64,000 bases of DNA. Origin: Clostridiales bacterium (GTDB lineage Bacteria > Bacillota > Clostridia > Oscillospirales > Oscillospiraceae). The translations under genes were made by a program, and so were the position numbers. The notes under the pieces were generated by a model. It did no database searches, was not told the DNA's origin, and saw only the letters and a list, made by a program, of their open reading frames with translations. Every line of letters begins with the position of its first letter. The stretch's first letter is position 1. The stretch spans positions 1-64,000 of the forward strand of contig QALX01000009.1 in assembly GCA_003150485.1 (NCBI GenBank), given 5' to 3'. Of the stretch, positions 49,602-58,706 are shown piece after piece.

Positions 49602-52600
49602 TTACAGATAAAATCCCTGATTTACGGCGAAAAACCACAGCATTTTGGTCACCACCTGCTTCCCGGTCAGCTCCGTCAGGGCCTGGCTGTACAGCTCGAT
49701 CTGGCCCCGGTAGCCCTCGGCGCGCTCCGCCACGGTTTCCGAAGTCACCCGGTCCGTCTTGAAGTCGATGACCGTCAGCCCCTCCGCCGTCTCGAAGCAG
49801 CAGTCCACCACGCCCTGCAGCAGCATGGTTTCCGTCTCCGGCACGCCGGGCTGGTAGCGGCTGGCAGGCATCAGCACGGAGAATTTGAACTCCCGCCGCA
49901 GATTGGGGGCGCTCCGGGCCGCCCTGCCCATGTCTGAGTCCCAGAACCCGGCGATCTGGGCCGGATTTACCGCATCCCCCTGCTGCCGGGTCAGCCAGCT
50001 CCCCTGGACCAGCCGCTCGATCTCCCGGGCCACCGATTCCGCGTCCGCCGCCCGGTCCAGGTCGATGTGCTCCATCACGCTGTGCATGGCGCTGCCCCGC
50101 TGGGCCGAAGTGAGGCCCCGCTCCCGCTGCTCAAACCGGGGCCGCTCAAAGCGGTCTTCCCCAGACACTTCTGCGCGGGTCTCCTCCGCCGCCTCCGCGT
50201 CCAGCAGCCGCCCCTTCATCTGGGTGGCGGTCACCTTGGAGGGCAGATCCACCAGCTGCTGGTGGGGATAGCGCCAGGTGAGCCAGTTCAGGTCCGTCTC
50301 CGCTCTTTCTTTTTCCGATACAGGCGGCTGAACCGCCGGGCCACTGGACAGACCGGCGGAATCCAGCGTACAGAGCCGGATATCCCAGCGGTCCGGCGGC
50401 ACAATCCGCTCCTCCGGCGGCCCGGCGGTCCACAATTCCTCCGCGTCGTCCCGGGCCAGCACCGGCAGCAGCAGCCACTCCCCTACCGAGTCCCGCTGGA
50501 GCAGGGCCCGTGGGTCCGGGTGGGGCCCTGCGTACTCCCGCAGGCCGTTCAACGTCCGCTCCGCGTTGGCCAGGCACAGGGTCAGGATCAGCTTGTCCTT
50601 GGCCCGGGTCATGGCCACGTACAGCAGCCGCAGCTCCTCCGCCTTCATCTCCCGATCCAGCTGCAGCTTCACCGCCTGCCGGGCCAGGGTGGGAAACTCC
50701 ACCCGCAGCTCCGGGTCCAGACCTTTGGGACCCACCCCCAGGGTCTGGTGGAACAGCATGGGGGCCTGTTCGTCCGCCTTGTTGCACTTCCGGGACAGCC
50801 CCGCCAGCACCACCACCGGGAATTCCAATCCCTTGGACTTGTGAATGGACATGATGTGGACACCGGAGCCCTGCCGTCCCGGGACGCCGGGGAGGGTTTC
50901 CCCCTGCTCCAGCATCTGCCGCAGGTTTCGTACAAAATCAAAGAGGCTGCTGCGCCCACTGCGCTGACAGGCGCAGGCATAGTCGTAAAAGGCCAGCAGA
51001 TTGTCCTGCCGCCGCTGGCCGCCGGCCATGGCGCCGAAAATTCCCATCAGCCCGGTCCGGTCGTAGATGTGCCACAGGAGCTGGGCGGCAGACAGATCCG
51101 GAGCCAGCAGCCGCAAGCCGTCCAGCTCCTCCAAAAAGGCCGCGCACGCCCCGTCCCCCTGCTCCGCCCCCCGGCACAGGCAGGTGTAGAAGTCTCCCTG
51201 GGGGCAGCCCGCCCGGAGCAGCGCCAGCTGGTCCCCGGAAAACCCACAGACCGGTGAGCGCAGCACCGCGATCAGGGGCACGTCCTCCCGGGGGTTGTCC
51301 ACAACCTGCAAAAAGGCCAGGGCCACCCGCACCTCGGTGGAGGAGAAAAAGTCCTCGTCCCCGGCCAGCTGCCAGGGCACCTGCTCCCGGTCCAGCGCCA
51401 GGGTCAAATGGCGCAGCACCTTGCTGGGGGAGCGGTGGAGGATGGCGATGTCCTCGGGCCGCACCGGCCGCAGTGTGCCGTTCTCGGTCACCTGGCCGGG
51501 CTCGTCCAGCAGCCGGCGCACCCGCCGGGCCACGAACTGGGCCTCCGCTTGGTCCCGGGGGATGGACGCCTCGTCCTCCCCGGTCTCCAGGCCGGACACG
51601 TCCACCACGTTCAGTTCGGTGACGTCCCCCGGGTATGCCGGAAAGGTCCCCCCGGGGTAGAGCCGCTGGTCCTCGGTGTAGGCGATCTCCCCGAAGGCCG
51701 GGGTCATGATCTGCTCAAAGACAAAGTTCACCGCCTCCAGCACCGAGGGCCGGGAGCGAAAGTTCCGGGAGAGCACCAGCGTCCGGGGTTCCCCCTCCGC
51801 CGCCTGCCCCCCTCTGGGAAAGCGGTTGAACTTGTCCAGAAAGATTCCCGGGTCCGCCAGGCGAAACCGGTAGATGGACTGCTTCACGTCCCCCACCTGG
51901 AACAGGGTTTTCCCGCCGCCGGTGAGGGCGTTGAAGATGGCGTTCTGGACCGCATTGGTGTCCTGGTACTCGTCCACCAGCACCTCAGCAAACCGCCCCT
52001 GCCACTGGCGGGCCAACTCGGTGGGGCTGCCGTCCGCCGCCACCAGGGCCCGGACGGTCAGGTGCTCCAGATCGTTGAAGTCCAGCATCCTGCGGCGGCG
52101 CTTGGCCTGCTGGTAGGCCGCCTCAAAGGCCGCCACCAGCCGGAACAGCTCCTGTACCGGCTCCCGCACTGCCGCCAGGTCCCCCAGCAGAGAGGCGCTG
52201 TCCCCGGCGAACCGCTCCGCCATCTGGGCCATCTTCTTTTTGCACTGGTCCCGCAGCCCCTTCACCTGCTCCCGCAGGCCGATATCTTCTACTTTCCGGG
52301 CCGCCTTCAGCTTATCGAAACGGATGCCTGCCTGGGCCGCCGCCGCATCCCATCCCTGCCGGGCAGCGTCGAGAAAGGCGTCCATACTGTCCAGGGTGCC
52401 GCAGAAGTTCTCCGCGTAGGCCTGTTCCAGGGCGGCGTCCCCCGCCAGCAGATCCAGCGCCCGGACCATCTGCCGCCGCCAGTACTCTACCTGCTCCCGG
52501 GCGTCCTCCAGCAGCAGGGCGCCCCAGCTGGTCTGGGCGGCGTCGGTGACCCCTTCCAGTTCGAATGCCTCCGACTGCTCCCGGAGCCAGCAGGCCGGGT

Positions 52601-53156
52601 CCGGGTGGCTCTGGATGCGGCTGTGGATGTCCAGCACAATGGTTTTCAGCCGGTTGTCATCCCGCCCGGCGGACAGGGTATCCACCAAGCTGGCAAAGTG
52701 TCCCTCCTCTAGGTGAGCGTAGGCCTCCTCGATCACCCGGTCCAAAGTCTGGCTCCTCAATAGCCCCGCCTCGCCGTCCTCCGCCATGCGGAAGTCCGGG
52801 TCCAGGTCCAGCTGGGCACTGCTCTCCCGGAGCAGGCGGGTACAGAAGGCGTGGATGGTGGAGATCTGGGTGCGGTAGATCAAGGTGGTCTGCCGCTTGA
52901 GATGGACATCGCCGGGGCGCTCCTCCAGGGCCTCCCGGAGAGCCGCCATAATCTTGCTGCGCAGCTCTGCCGCCGCCGCCTTGGTGAAGGTGATGATGAG
53001 GAACTGGTCCAGATCCATCCCCTCCCGGAGCACCCGGTCCAGGAGCCGCTGGACCAGCACAAAGGTCTTGCCGGACCCGGCTGCCGCCGACACCAGCAGC
53101 TCGCCGCCCCGGTCGGCCACCACAGCGGCCTGTTCTCTGGTCAACTGCACTGCCAC
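49602..53156 (-). CDS. addA: ATP-dependent helicase/nuclease subunit A
   Basis: UvrD-type motor and nuclease subunit of AddAB, the Gram-positive counterpart of RecBCD for double-strand break repair. The 1184 residues show Walker A VSAAAGSGKTFVLVQRLL near 22, a DExx-type EVLVDEYQDTNAVQN near 390, helicase motifs including RNFRSRPSVLEAV near 460 and IMSIHKSKGLEFPVVVLAGL near 770, and the C-terminal nuclease with LTVIDFKTDRV near 1140. The ATG is four bases after the addB stop. It completes the addBA operon. Confidence 0.96.
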   Translation of the reverse strand: MAVQLTREQAAVVADRGGELLVSAAAGSGKTFVLVQRLLDRVLREGMDLDQFLIITFTKAAAAELRSKIMAALREALEERPGDVHLKRQTTLIYRTQISTIHAFCTRLLRESSAQLDLDPDFRMAEDGEAGLLRSQTLDRVIEEAYAHLEEGHFASLVDTLSAGRDDNRLKTIVLDIHSRIQSHPDPACWLREQSEAFELEGVTDAAQTSWGALLLEDAREQVEYWRRQMVRALDLLAGDAALEQAYAENFCGTLDSMDAFLDAARQGWDAAAAQAGIRFDKLKAARKVEDIGLREQVKGLRDQCKKKMAQMAERFAGDSASLLGDLAAVREPVQELFRLVAAFEAAYQQAKRRRRMLDFNDLEHLTVRALVAADGSPTELARQWQGRFAEVLVDEYQDTNAVQNAIFNALTGGGKTLFQVGDVKQSIYRFRLADPGIFLDKFNRFPRGGQAAEGEPRTLVLSRNFRSRPSVLEAVNFVFEQIMTPAFGEIAYTEDQRLYPGGTFPAYPGDVTELNVVDVSGLETGEDEASIPRDQAEAQFVARRVRRLLDEPGQVTENGTLRPVRPEDIAILHRSPSKVLRHLTLALDREQVPWQLAGDEDFFSSTEVRVALAFLQVVDNPREDVPLIAVLRSPVCGFSGDQLALLRAGCPQGDFYTCLCRGAEQGDGACAAFLEELDGLRLLAPDLSAAQLLWHIYDRTGLMGIFGAMAGGQRRQDNLLAFYDYACACQRSGRSSLFDFVRNLRQMLEQGETLPGVPGRQGSGVHIMSIHKSKGLEFPVVVLAGLSRKCNKADEQAPMLFHQTLGVGPKGLDPELRVEFPTLARQAVKLQLDREMKAEELRLLYVAMTRAKDKLILTLCLANAERTLNGLREYAGPHPDPRALLQRDSVGEWLLLPVLARDDAEELWTAGPPEERIVPPDRWDIRLCTLDSAGLSSGPAVQPPVSEKERAETDLNWLTWRYPHQQLVDLPSKVTATQMKGRLLDAEAAEETRAEVSGEDRFERPRFEQRERGLTSAQRGSAMHSVMEHIDLDRAADAESVAREIERLVQGSWLTRQQGDAVNPAQIAGFWDSDMGRAARSAPNLRREFKFSVLMPASRYQPGVPETETMLLQGVVDCCFETAEGLTVIDFKTDRVTSETVAERAEGYRGQIELYSQALTELTGKQVVTKMLWFFAVNQGFYL

Positions 53157-53159
53157 GGG

Positions 53160-56100
53160 TTACCCTCCTCTCTCTTTCTCATGGTCCGACCCGCCGGCCT
53201 CCTCCCAGAACCGCTTCCCCTTCACGGAATACAGGTACCGGTGGCAGTCTCTGCCGTTGCCCTCCTCAAAGTGGCAGGCGGCGGCGTAGTCGCAAAAATC
53301 ACAGTAGCTGCGGTTCCCCGCCCGCAGGTAGGGGTCCGCGTCGATGTTTCCGGCGGCAATCTCCCCGGCAATGTCCCGCAGGACCTTCCCCACGTGGCGG
53401 TGGAGCTTACCCCACTGCTCCGCCGTGGCCAGGCTGTCGCCGGTAATGGCGCCGGTGCGCTTGCTGACCCGGATGGGCAGAAACCGGGGCCCTCCGCCGG
53501 GCTCCACCTGCTCCATGGCCGCCAGCAGCGCCGGGTCGTTCAGGAGCATCCCACTGCGCCGGAGCTTCTGGTCCACTTCCTTCTGGCGCTGGGCGGGGGT
53601 GATGTTCCGGCTGCCGCTGAGAATCAAGTCACGGGCTGGCAGGTACAGGACACCGGCCGCCGCCAGCTCCTTTCCGTAGAGGGCCTTTCCCGCCCCCTCC
53701 AGGGTGAACAGGTACAGCAGCATCTGCATCTCCAGCCCGTGCCACACGTCGGTAAGGCTGAAGGATTTCTTTCCGGTCTTGTAGTCCACCACCCGCAGAT
53801 ATAGCCGCCCGTTCTCTTCCCAGCCATCCACCCGGTCCACAATCCCCGAGATGGACAGGGTCACACCGTCCACGGTCAGCTCCACCGGCGGCAGCGCCCC
53901 CCGCTCCCCGAAGCCCAGCTCAAAGGAGATGGGGACAAACTCCGACCGGCGCAGCTCCTCTGCCACGTTGTCCACAATCAGCTCCACCGACTGGCACAGA
54001 CGCCGGAACAGGTAGCGGAACCGGGGCGTCTGGTCCTCCAGCCCTCCCAGCTCCTCCCGAACATAGCGCTCCACCACCTGGCCGGTTAACGCTTTGATCT
54101 CCGGCCGCGCCATTGCTTTCACGCCCCCCAGGTCCCGGGCCGCCTTCAGCACATGCTCCAGCACGTAGTGGACAAAGGTCCCCACCTCCGGGGCATCGAA
54201 CCCGGCCCGCTTCCGGGCCCGGGCCTTTAGGCCGTACTGCATAAAGTAGGAGAAGTGGCAGCTCTTGATGGTGTCCATTTTGGAGGCGGAGAGCCGCACC
54301 TTTTCCCCATACAGGGCGTCCACAGCGCCGCGGGTCAGGCCGCCCCGCTGGTAGTTCCGGGCCTCCGCCACCCGGCGGGCCCGCCGGCCCCATTCGGGCG
54401 TGGCCGCCAGCGCCGTCAGCAACGCGCCATCATTGGCCCGCCCTGCCCAGTCCAGGGCCGGAAGGGGCGCCAACGGACAGCGGTTCCCCTCCGGCTCCGC
54501 CACAGACACGCCGGGCAGCAGCGTTTGCAGCCGTTCCACAAAGGCCGCCGGACGTACCTCGCCGCCGTCCCGGTTCCGGGGCCAGCTCAGGTACAGCCGC
54601 CGCTGGGGCAGGGCCATCCCATCGTAAATCATGGTCAGCTCCCGGTTCAGCCGCCGGTCCGGGGAGGGGGCCAGCTCCAGGCCCCGGGCCCGGAGCAGCT
54701 CCCGGTCCCCCTCGGTGAGCAGGCCGGGGGGCTGGGTAATCAGGGGAAAGTGGTCCTCGTCCGCCCCCAGCAGGAAGAGAATCTTTGCGTCCTTGTGGGC
54801 CAGATTGGGGATCTCTCCGGCAGCCACCCGGTCCAGGGACACGGGAATGGTCCCCACGTCGTACTGGGAGAGCAGGAGGGTGAACAGCTCCGCGAACTCC
54901 CGCAGCTCCAGCACCCCCTCGGTGAGCAGGTCGGCGCACTGCTCCATGGCGCCGCAGAGGATGCCCCACAGCTGGCGGTACTCCTCCGCCTGCCGCAGTT
55001 CCCCACGGGCTCTGAGCTGCCCGGACCGCTCCGCAAGCCGCTGGGGCAGCTGAATCTCCTCCAGAAAGCCGTAGACGCTGCGGACCAGCTGGCTACCGGG
55101 GGCCGCCGGCGTTTTCCGCAGCCGTTCCAGAGGCGTGATGATCTGCCGCCGCAGGCCGTCCAGCTCCGCCACCAGCGCCCGGTCCTCGGGCCGCCATGGG
55201 ATACCGTAGCCCTCCGGGTGCCAGTTCCAATCCGCCTTCCGGCTCCACTGGCTCCCCCGGAGCTCCCAGCGCAGCACGTAATTTTCCAGCCGGTCCACGT
55301 CGGCCCGGTCCACTCCAGTCAGGCCGGTTTTCAGATAGCGGAACAGGCTGTCGTATTCATACCCGTCCCCCACCGTGTCCAGGGCGGCGGTCAGCAGGGT
55401 GAGAACGGGCTTATCCAGAATTTCCTCCCGCCGTCCGTAGAACAGGGGGATGCCGTAGCGGCCAAAGACCGGCTCCAACAGCGCGCCGTAGCCCTCCATG
55501 GTCCGAGCCGCCACCACAATGTCCCGGTAGCGGACCCCTTCCTCCCGGACCAACCGGCAGATCTCCTGGGCCGCCTGCTCCACCTCCTGATAGGGGGAGT
55601 CCGCCCGGAGCAGCCGCACTCCCTCGGTTTCCCCGCAGGCGGGCGCCGCGCCGAACAGCCCCTGTTCCAGAACCCGCAGGGCCTCCGGTGCGCCGTCCTT
55701 CCGTTCCGTCAGGACGGAAAAGGTCACCGGCACCCGCCGCTCCCGGGCCTCCGCCACCAGGGCCTGGGCGGTCCAGCGGGCCGGGGCGAACACCTCCGTC
55801 TCCCCGTCCAGACCGTCACAGGTCAGGGCCACGGTCACCGAGTGGGCCCGGCCCATGAGCTGTCCCAGCACCTGCCGCTGCTGGGGAGTGAAGTCGGTGA
55901 AACTGTCCAGGTAGAAGTCCATGTTCCGGCCGTAGTCACAGCCCTTCAGCTTGTCCGCCAGCTTGGTCAGCCGGTCCCGGGGGTCCGCCGCCAGCCGGGC
56001 CGTCAGCCCGTCGTAGCAGGCCAGAATCAGCCCCAGCTCCCGGAGGCGCTGGCCGTCCTGGCTGTCCTCCTCTCCCCCGGCGGCGGCCAGCTCCTCCGGC

Positions 56101-56492
56101 GAAACGCAGTAACTCTTCAGTTCGTCCGAGGTGGCGATCAGGTGCTCCAAAAAGGCTGCCTTCCGGGAGGGCTTTGCGTAGAGGGTCAGCTGGCTGGACA
56201 GGGCGCGAACCGCCTGGTGCATCAGCAACAGCCGGCCGCCGCGGTCCAGCACCGGCTCCGCCAGGCCGCCGGTCTGGGTCAGCACCCGGTTCCAGAGCCG
56301 GGTGAAGGAGAGCACCTCCGCCCGGGCCGACGCACCGTTCCCCAGGGTCTGGCACAGGCGGCGCTCCGCCTCATGGGAATACTGCTCCGGCACCAAAAGC
56401 ACCTGGGGCCGACTCTTCCCGTTTTCCCCCATGGCCTGGAACAGCGCCGTGGTCTTTCCCGTCTTTCCGCAGCCCATCAACAAGTTCAGCAT
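53160..56492 (-). CDS. addB: ATP-dependent helicase/nuclease subunit B
   Basis: Second subunit of AddAB, 1110 residues, with an inactive helicase-like N-terminal part and a C-terminal nuclease. The N-terminus keeps a P-loop, GCGKTGKTTALFQAM. The nuclease active site lies in LYLRVVDYKTGKKSFSL near 975. Four cysteines for the iron-sulfur staple are visible: KSCHFSYFMQYGL near 750 and the YCDFCDYAAACHFE cluster near 1070. The ATG is followed downstream by addA with minimal gap. Confidence 0.95.
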   Translation of the reverse strand: MLNLLMGCGKTGKTTALFQAMGENGKSRPQVLLVPEQYSHEAERRLCQTLGNGASARAEVLSFTRLWNRVLTQTGGLAEPVLDRGGRLLLMHQAVRALSSQLTLYAKPSRKAAFLEHLIATSDELKSYCVSPEELAAAGGEEDSQDGQRLRELGLILACYDGLTARLAADPRDRLTKLADKLKGCDYGRNMDFYLDSFTDFTPQQRQVLGQLMGRAHSVTVALTCDGLDGETEVFAPARWTAQALVAEARERRVPVTFSVLTERKDGAPEALRVLEQGLFGAAPACGETEGVRLLRADSPYQEVEQAAQEICRLVREEGVRYRDIVVAARTMEGYGALLEPVFGRYGIPLFYGRREEILDKPVLTLLTAALDTVGDGYEYDSLFRYLKTGLTGVDRADVDRLENYVLRWELRGSQWSRKADWNWHPEGYGIPWRPEDRALVAELDGLRRQIITPLERLRKTPAAPGSQLVRSVYGFLEEIQLPQRLAERSGQLRARGELRQAEEYRQLWGILCGAMEQCADLLTEGVLELREFAELFTLLLSQYDVGTIPVSLDRVAAGEIPNLAHKDAKILFLLGADEDHFPLITQPPGLLTEGDRELLRARGLELAPSPDRRLNRELTMIYDGMALPQRRLYLSWPRNRDGGEVRPAAFVERLQTLLPGVSVAEPEGNRCPLAPLPALDWAGRANDGALLTALAATPEWGRRARRVAEARNYQRGGLTRGAVDALYGEKVRLSASKMDTIKSCHFSYFMQYGLKARARKRAGFDAPEVGTFVHYVLEHVLKAARDLGGVKAMARPEIKALTGQVVERYVREELGGLEDQTPRFRYLFRRLCQSVELIVDNVAEELRRSEFVPISFELGFGERGALPPVELTVDGVTLSISGIVDRVDGWEENGRLYLRVVDYKTGKKSFSLTDVWHGLEMQMLLYLFTLEGAGKALYGKELAAAGVLYLPARDLILSGSRNITPAQRQKEVDQKLRRSGMLLNDPALLAAMEQVEPGGGPRFLPIRVSKRTGAITGDSLATAEQWGKLHRHVGKVLRDIAGEIAAGNIDADPYLRAGNRSYCDFCDYAAACHFEEGNGRDCHRYLYSVKGKRFWEEAGGSDHEKERGG

Positions 56493-56597
56493 TCCGGTTC
56501 CCCTCCTTCTTGTCTTATCTTGTCTCTATTGTATCACATGCATAGTCCCATTAACAGGACTATGCATGGAGTTCTCAGGGATGATCTGCGGTTTTTA

Positions 56598-57539
56598 TCA
56601 CTCTGCCAGGATATTCTCCCGCCGGACCTTGTGCCACCCAAATTCCGGGATCAGCTCCCGGGCCGCCACTGGTTCTGGCCGGTCGATCAGCCCCGCCCAG
56701 CAGGCCAGCTGCCCCACGAGCTCCTCCGGCCGCCTTCCGGCCCGGCGCAGGGCGCCCAGATCCACATCCCGCTGCCGCTTGGACAGCCGGTGACCGTCTC
56801 TGCCGCACAGCAGCGGCACATGGCAATACTGAGGCAAAGCGGAAAATCCCAGCTGCCGCTGCAACCAGATCTGCCGCGGAGTGGAAGAGAGCAGATCCAC
56901 GCCCCGCACCACCTGGTTGACTCCCATCAGGGCGTCATCCACCACCACCGCCAGCTGGTAAGCGTGGACCCCGTCGCTGCGGCGGAGGATAAAATCCCCG
57001 CACGCCCGGTCCAACTCCTCGGAATACTCCCCCATCACCGTATCGGTAAAGGCAATCGACTCCGCAGGCACCCGGACCCGCAGGGCCGGTTTGCGGGTTT
57101 TGCCCCGTTCCGCCCGCTCCGCCGGGGTCAGATTCCGGCAGGTGCCGCCATAGATAGGGGTGCCGTCCGCTGCGTGGGGCGCGGAGGCAGCATGGAGCTG
57201 GTTCCGGGTGCAGTAGCAGGGGTAAATCAGCCCCTGCTGGTTCAGCCGTTCCAGGTATTCGGCATAGATGGCGCTCCGATGGCTCTGAAAGTACGCAGGC
57301 CCGCCGGCGCTGCCGCCCCGGTCCCAGTCCAGGCCCAGCCAGCGGAGATCTGCCTCGATCTGCTCCGCATACTCTGCCTTGCAGCGCTGAGGGTCCAGAT
57401 CCTCCTGGCGTAGCACCAATTCGCCCCCCACTGCCCGCACCGACAGCCAGGCCAGCAGGGCGGAAAAGGCGTTGCCCAGGTGCATCCGTCCGCTGGGGCT
57501 GGGGGCAAACCGCCCCACAATCTGCGTCGTCTGTTCCAT
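56598..57539 (-). CDS. gluQ: Glutamyl-Q tRNA(Asp) synthetase
   Basis: A truncated glutamyl-tRNA synthetase paralogue that attaches glutamate to queuosine of tRNA-Asp. The 313 residues hold the class I core without an anticodon-binding domain. FAPSPSGRMHLGNAFSALLAW (near 13) is the HIGH-like site, RLSKRQRDVDLGAL the KMSKS-like loop. Zinc ligands are CYC near 101 and YGGTC near 117. The ATG at 57539 has GGGAGAGAAGAA upstream; the open frame continues upstream into the Gly-rich repeat, but a terminator lies between, so the longer version is not real. Confidence 0.9.
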   Translation of the reverse strand: MEQTTQIVGRFAPSPSGRMHLGNAFSALLAWLSVRAVGGELVLRQEDLDPQRCKAEYAEQIEADLRWLGLDWDRGGSAGGPAYFQSHRSAIYAEYLERLNQQGLIYPCYCTRNQLHAASAPHAADGTPIYGGTCRNLTPAERAERGKTRKPALRVRVPAESIAFTDTVMGEYSEELDRACGDFILRRSDGVHAYQLAVVVDDALMGVNQVVRGVDLLSSTPRQIWLQRQLGFSALPQYCHVPLLCGRDGHRLSKRQRDVDLGALRRAGRRPEELVGQLACWAGLIDRPEPVAARELIPEFGWHKVRRENILAE

Positions 57540-57555
57540 TTCTTCTCTCCCTTTC

Positions 57556-57586
57556 AAAAAGGGCGGACGCTTCCACACGTCCGCCC
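57556..57586 (-). terminator. Terminator after the TPM-domain gene
   Basis: GGGCGGACG pairs with CGTCCGCCC around an 8-base loop on the minus strand, with five T after it. It separates the cluster from gluQ. Confidence 0.9.
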
Positions 57587-57610
57587 TTCGTTCTGTTTTT
57601 TGTGGATCTG

Positions 57611-57770
57611 TCAGCCGTGACCGCCGCCGAAACCGCCTCCATGGCCGCCACCGAAGCCACCACCGTGGCCGCCGCCAAAGCCGCCGCCGAAGCCACCACC
57701 GTGGCCGCCGCCGAAACCGCCTCCAAAGCCGCCGCCGTGGCCGCCACCAAAGCTGCCGGGGCCAAAGCCG
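57611..57770 (-). repeat. Tandem repeat coding a Gly/His/Phe-rich tail
   Basis: Within the 3' end of the TPM-domain gene, units coding GGGHGGGF and GGGF recur about a dozen times, mostly 12 and 24 bases long, with silent differences. The repeat is prone to slippage, so its length may vary between strains. Confidence 0.85.
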
Positions 57771-58678
57771 CCGCCGCGGGGTCTGCGCGGGGGGCCGCCG
57801 AACCCACTGAAACCGCCGGGCCCGGGTCCATGGGGCCCCCGGGGCCCACCAGGTCCATGATGGTGCCACCACCGGCCGCCGGGCCGGTGCCAGAACACCC
57901 AGGGCACAAAGGCCACCGGAGGCACACTCATGTGCCCGTAGCGCCCATACCAGGTCCGGTACCGCCGCCGGTCAATCCAGCTTAGCAGGATCACCACAAA
58001 AGCGATCAGGATCACGATGCCAAAGATAGAACCGGCGGGATCGCTATAGTAGTACACCTCACTGTATGATCCCTGGCCGCCAATCTTCTGGAAGCAGTCG
58101 GCAAAATAGCCGTTCATGGCCTCCATCAGCTTGAGCACCCCTTCCCCGTACCGGCCAGCCATATAGTCGTTGTACAGGTACCTGTTGGGGTAGCTGTTCA
58201 GAATGTTGTGGCTCTCCACATAATCATTCCAAAGATCGTCACCGCAGTCGAAGTAACAGGCCTTTCCGCCGATGTCCAGGTAGAGAATCATGTCGTAGCC
58301 GGAGATGCCCAGCTCGTTGGCGGCATCCAGGGCGGCCTCCTGGATGTCTCCGCTCACGGAGTCCACCGTCACCACCGCGATCCGGGTACCGTAGGCGGAT
58401 TGCCACGCCTCGTTATAGGCCTCGATCCGGTCCAGAGTCTCCTGGGAGAACACCCCGGCCCCGTCCCGCAGATAGCTTAGGCTGGTTCCATCGTTCCGGC
58501 TGGGATCAATTTTCACGGCCTCCCCGGCTTCCGTAACCTCTGTCGCCGCCGCAGGCGGCTCCGGCTCCGGGCTGGCCGGCGGCGTCACCAGCTGGGAATA
58601 GACGATGGAACCGGCGATGGCCAGCACGGTGATCACCACCGCCACCGGGAATTTTTTCAAAAACTTCACAAGTGACAC
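57611..58678 (-). CDS. TPM-domain membrane protein with Gly/His-rich tail
   Basis: A 355-residue protein. An N-terminal membrane helix (VAVVITVLAIAGSIVYS, about 12-28) is followed by a TPM domain (about 62-200), with YLRDGAGVFSQETLDRIEAYNEAWQSAYGTRIAVVTVDSV, the ISGYDMILYLDIGGKACYFDCGDDLW core, and a second membrane helix (GSIFGIVILIAFVVILLSWI, about 220-240). The rest is disordered: WYGRYGHMSVPPVAF, then Pro/Gly/Arg-rich, and ends in repeated HGGGFGGG. The gene is 28 bases after telA and forms a unit with xpaC and telA. The TPM family includes phosphatases and repair factors; the substrate here is unknown. Confidence 0.85.
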   Translation of the reverse strand: MSLVKFLKKFPVAVVITVLAIAGSIVYSQLVTPPASPEPEPPAAATEVTEAGEAVKIDPSRNDGTSLSYLRDGAGVFSQETLDRIEAYNEAWQSAYGTRIAVVTVDSVSGDIQEAALDAANELGISGYDMILYLDIGGKACYFDCGDDLWNDYVESHNILNSYPNRYLYNDYMAGRYGEGVLKLMEAMNGYFADCFQKIGGQGSYSEVYYYSDPAGSIFGIVILIAFVVILLSWIDRRRYRTWYGRYGHMSVPPVAFVPWVFWHRPGGRWWHHHGPGGPRGPHGPGPGGFSGFGGPPRRPRGGGFGPGSFGGGHGGGFGGGFGGGHGGGFGGGFGGGHGGGFGGGHGGGFGGGHG

Positions 58679-58706
58679 CTGCCTTTCCCAGGGACGTAAA
58701 AAACAA

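Noticed and set aside
54255..57413. A 1052-codon plus-strand frame antisense to addB and gluQ
   Set aside because: It covers two recognised genes and the terminated gap between them; codon bias of the opposite strand explains the openness.
57600..57780. A CRISPR-like look of the regular repeat near 57.6-57.8 kb
   Set aside because: Units are 12-24 bases, contiguous and in frame with the TPM gene; there are no spacers.
56598..57872. N-terminal extension of gluQ by 111 residues
   Set aside because: The extension is the antisense-shifted Gly/His repeat read as Arg/Trp runs, and a terminator at 57556-57586 separates it from gluQ.
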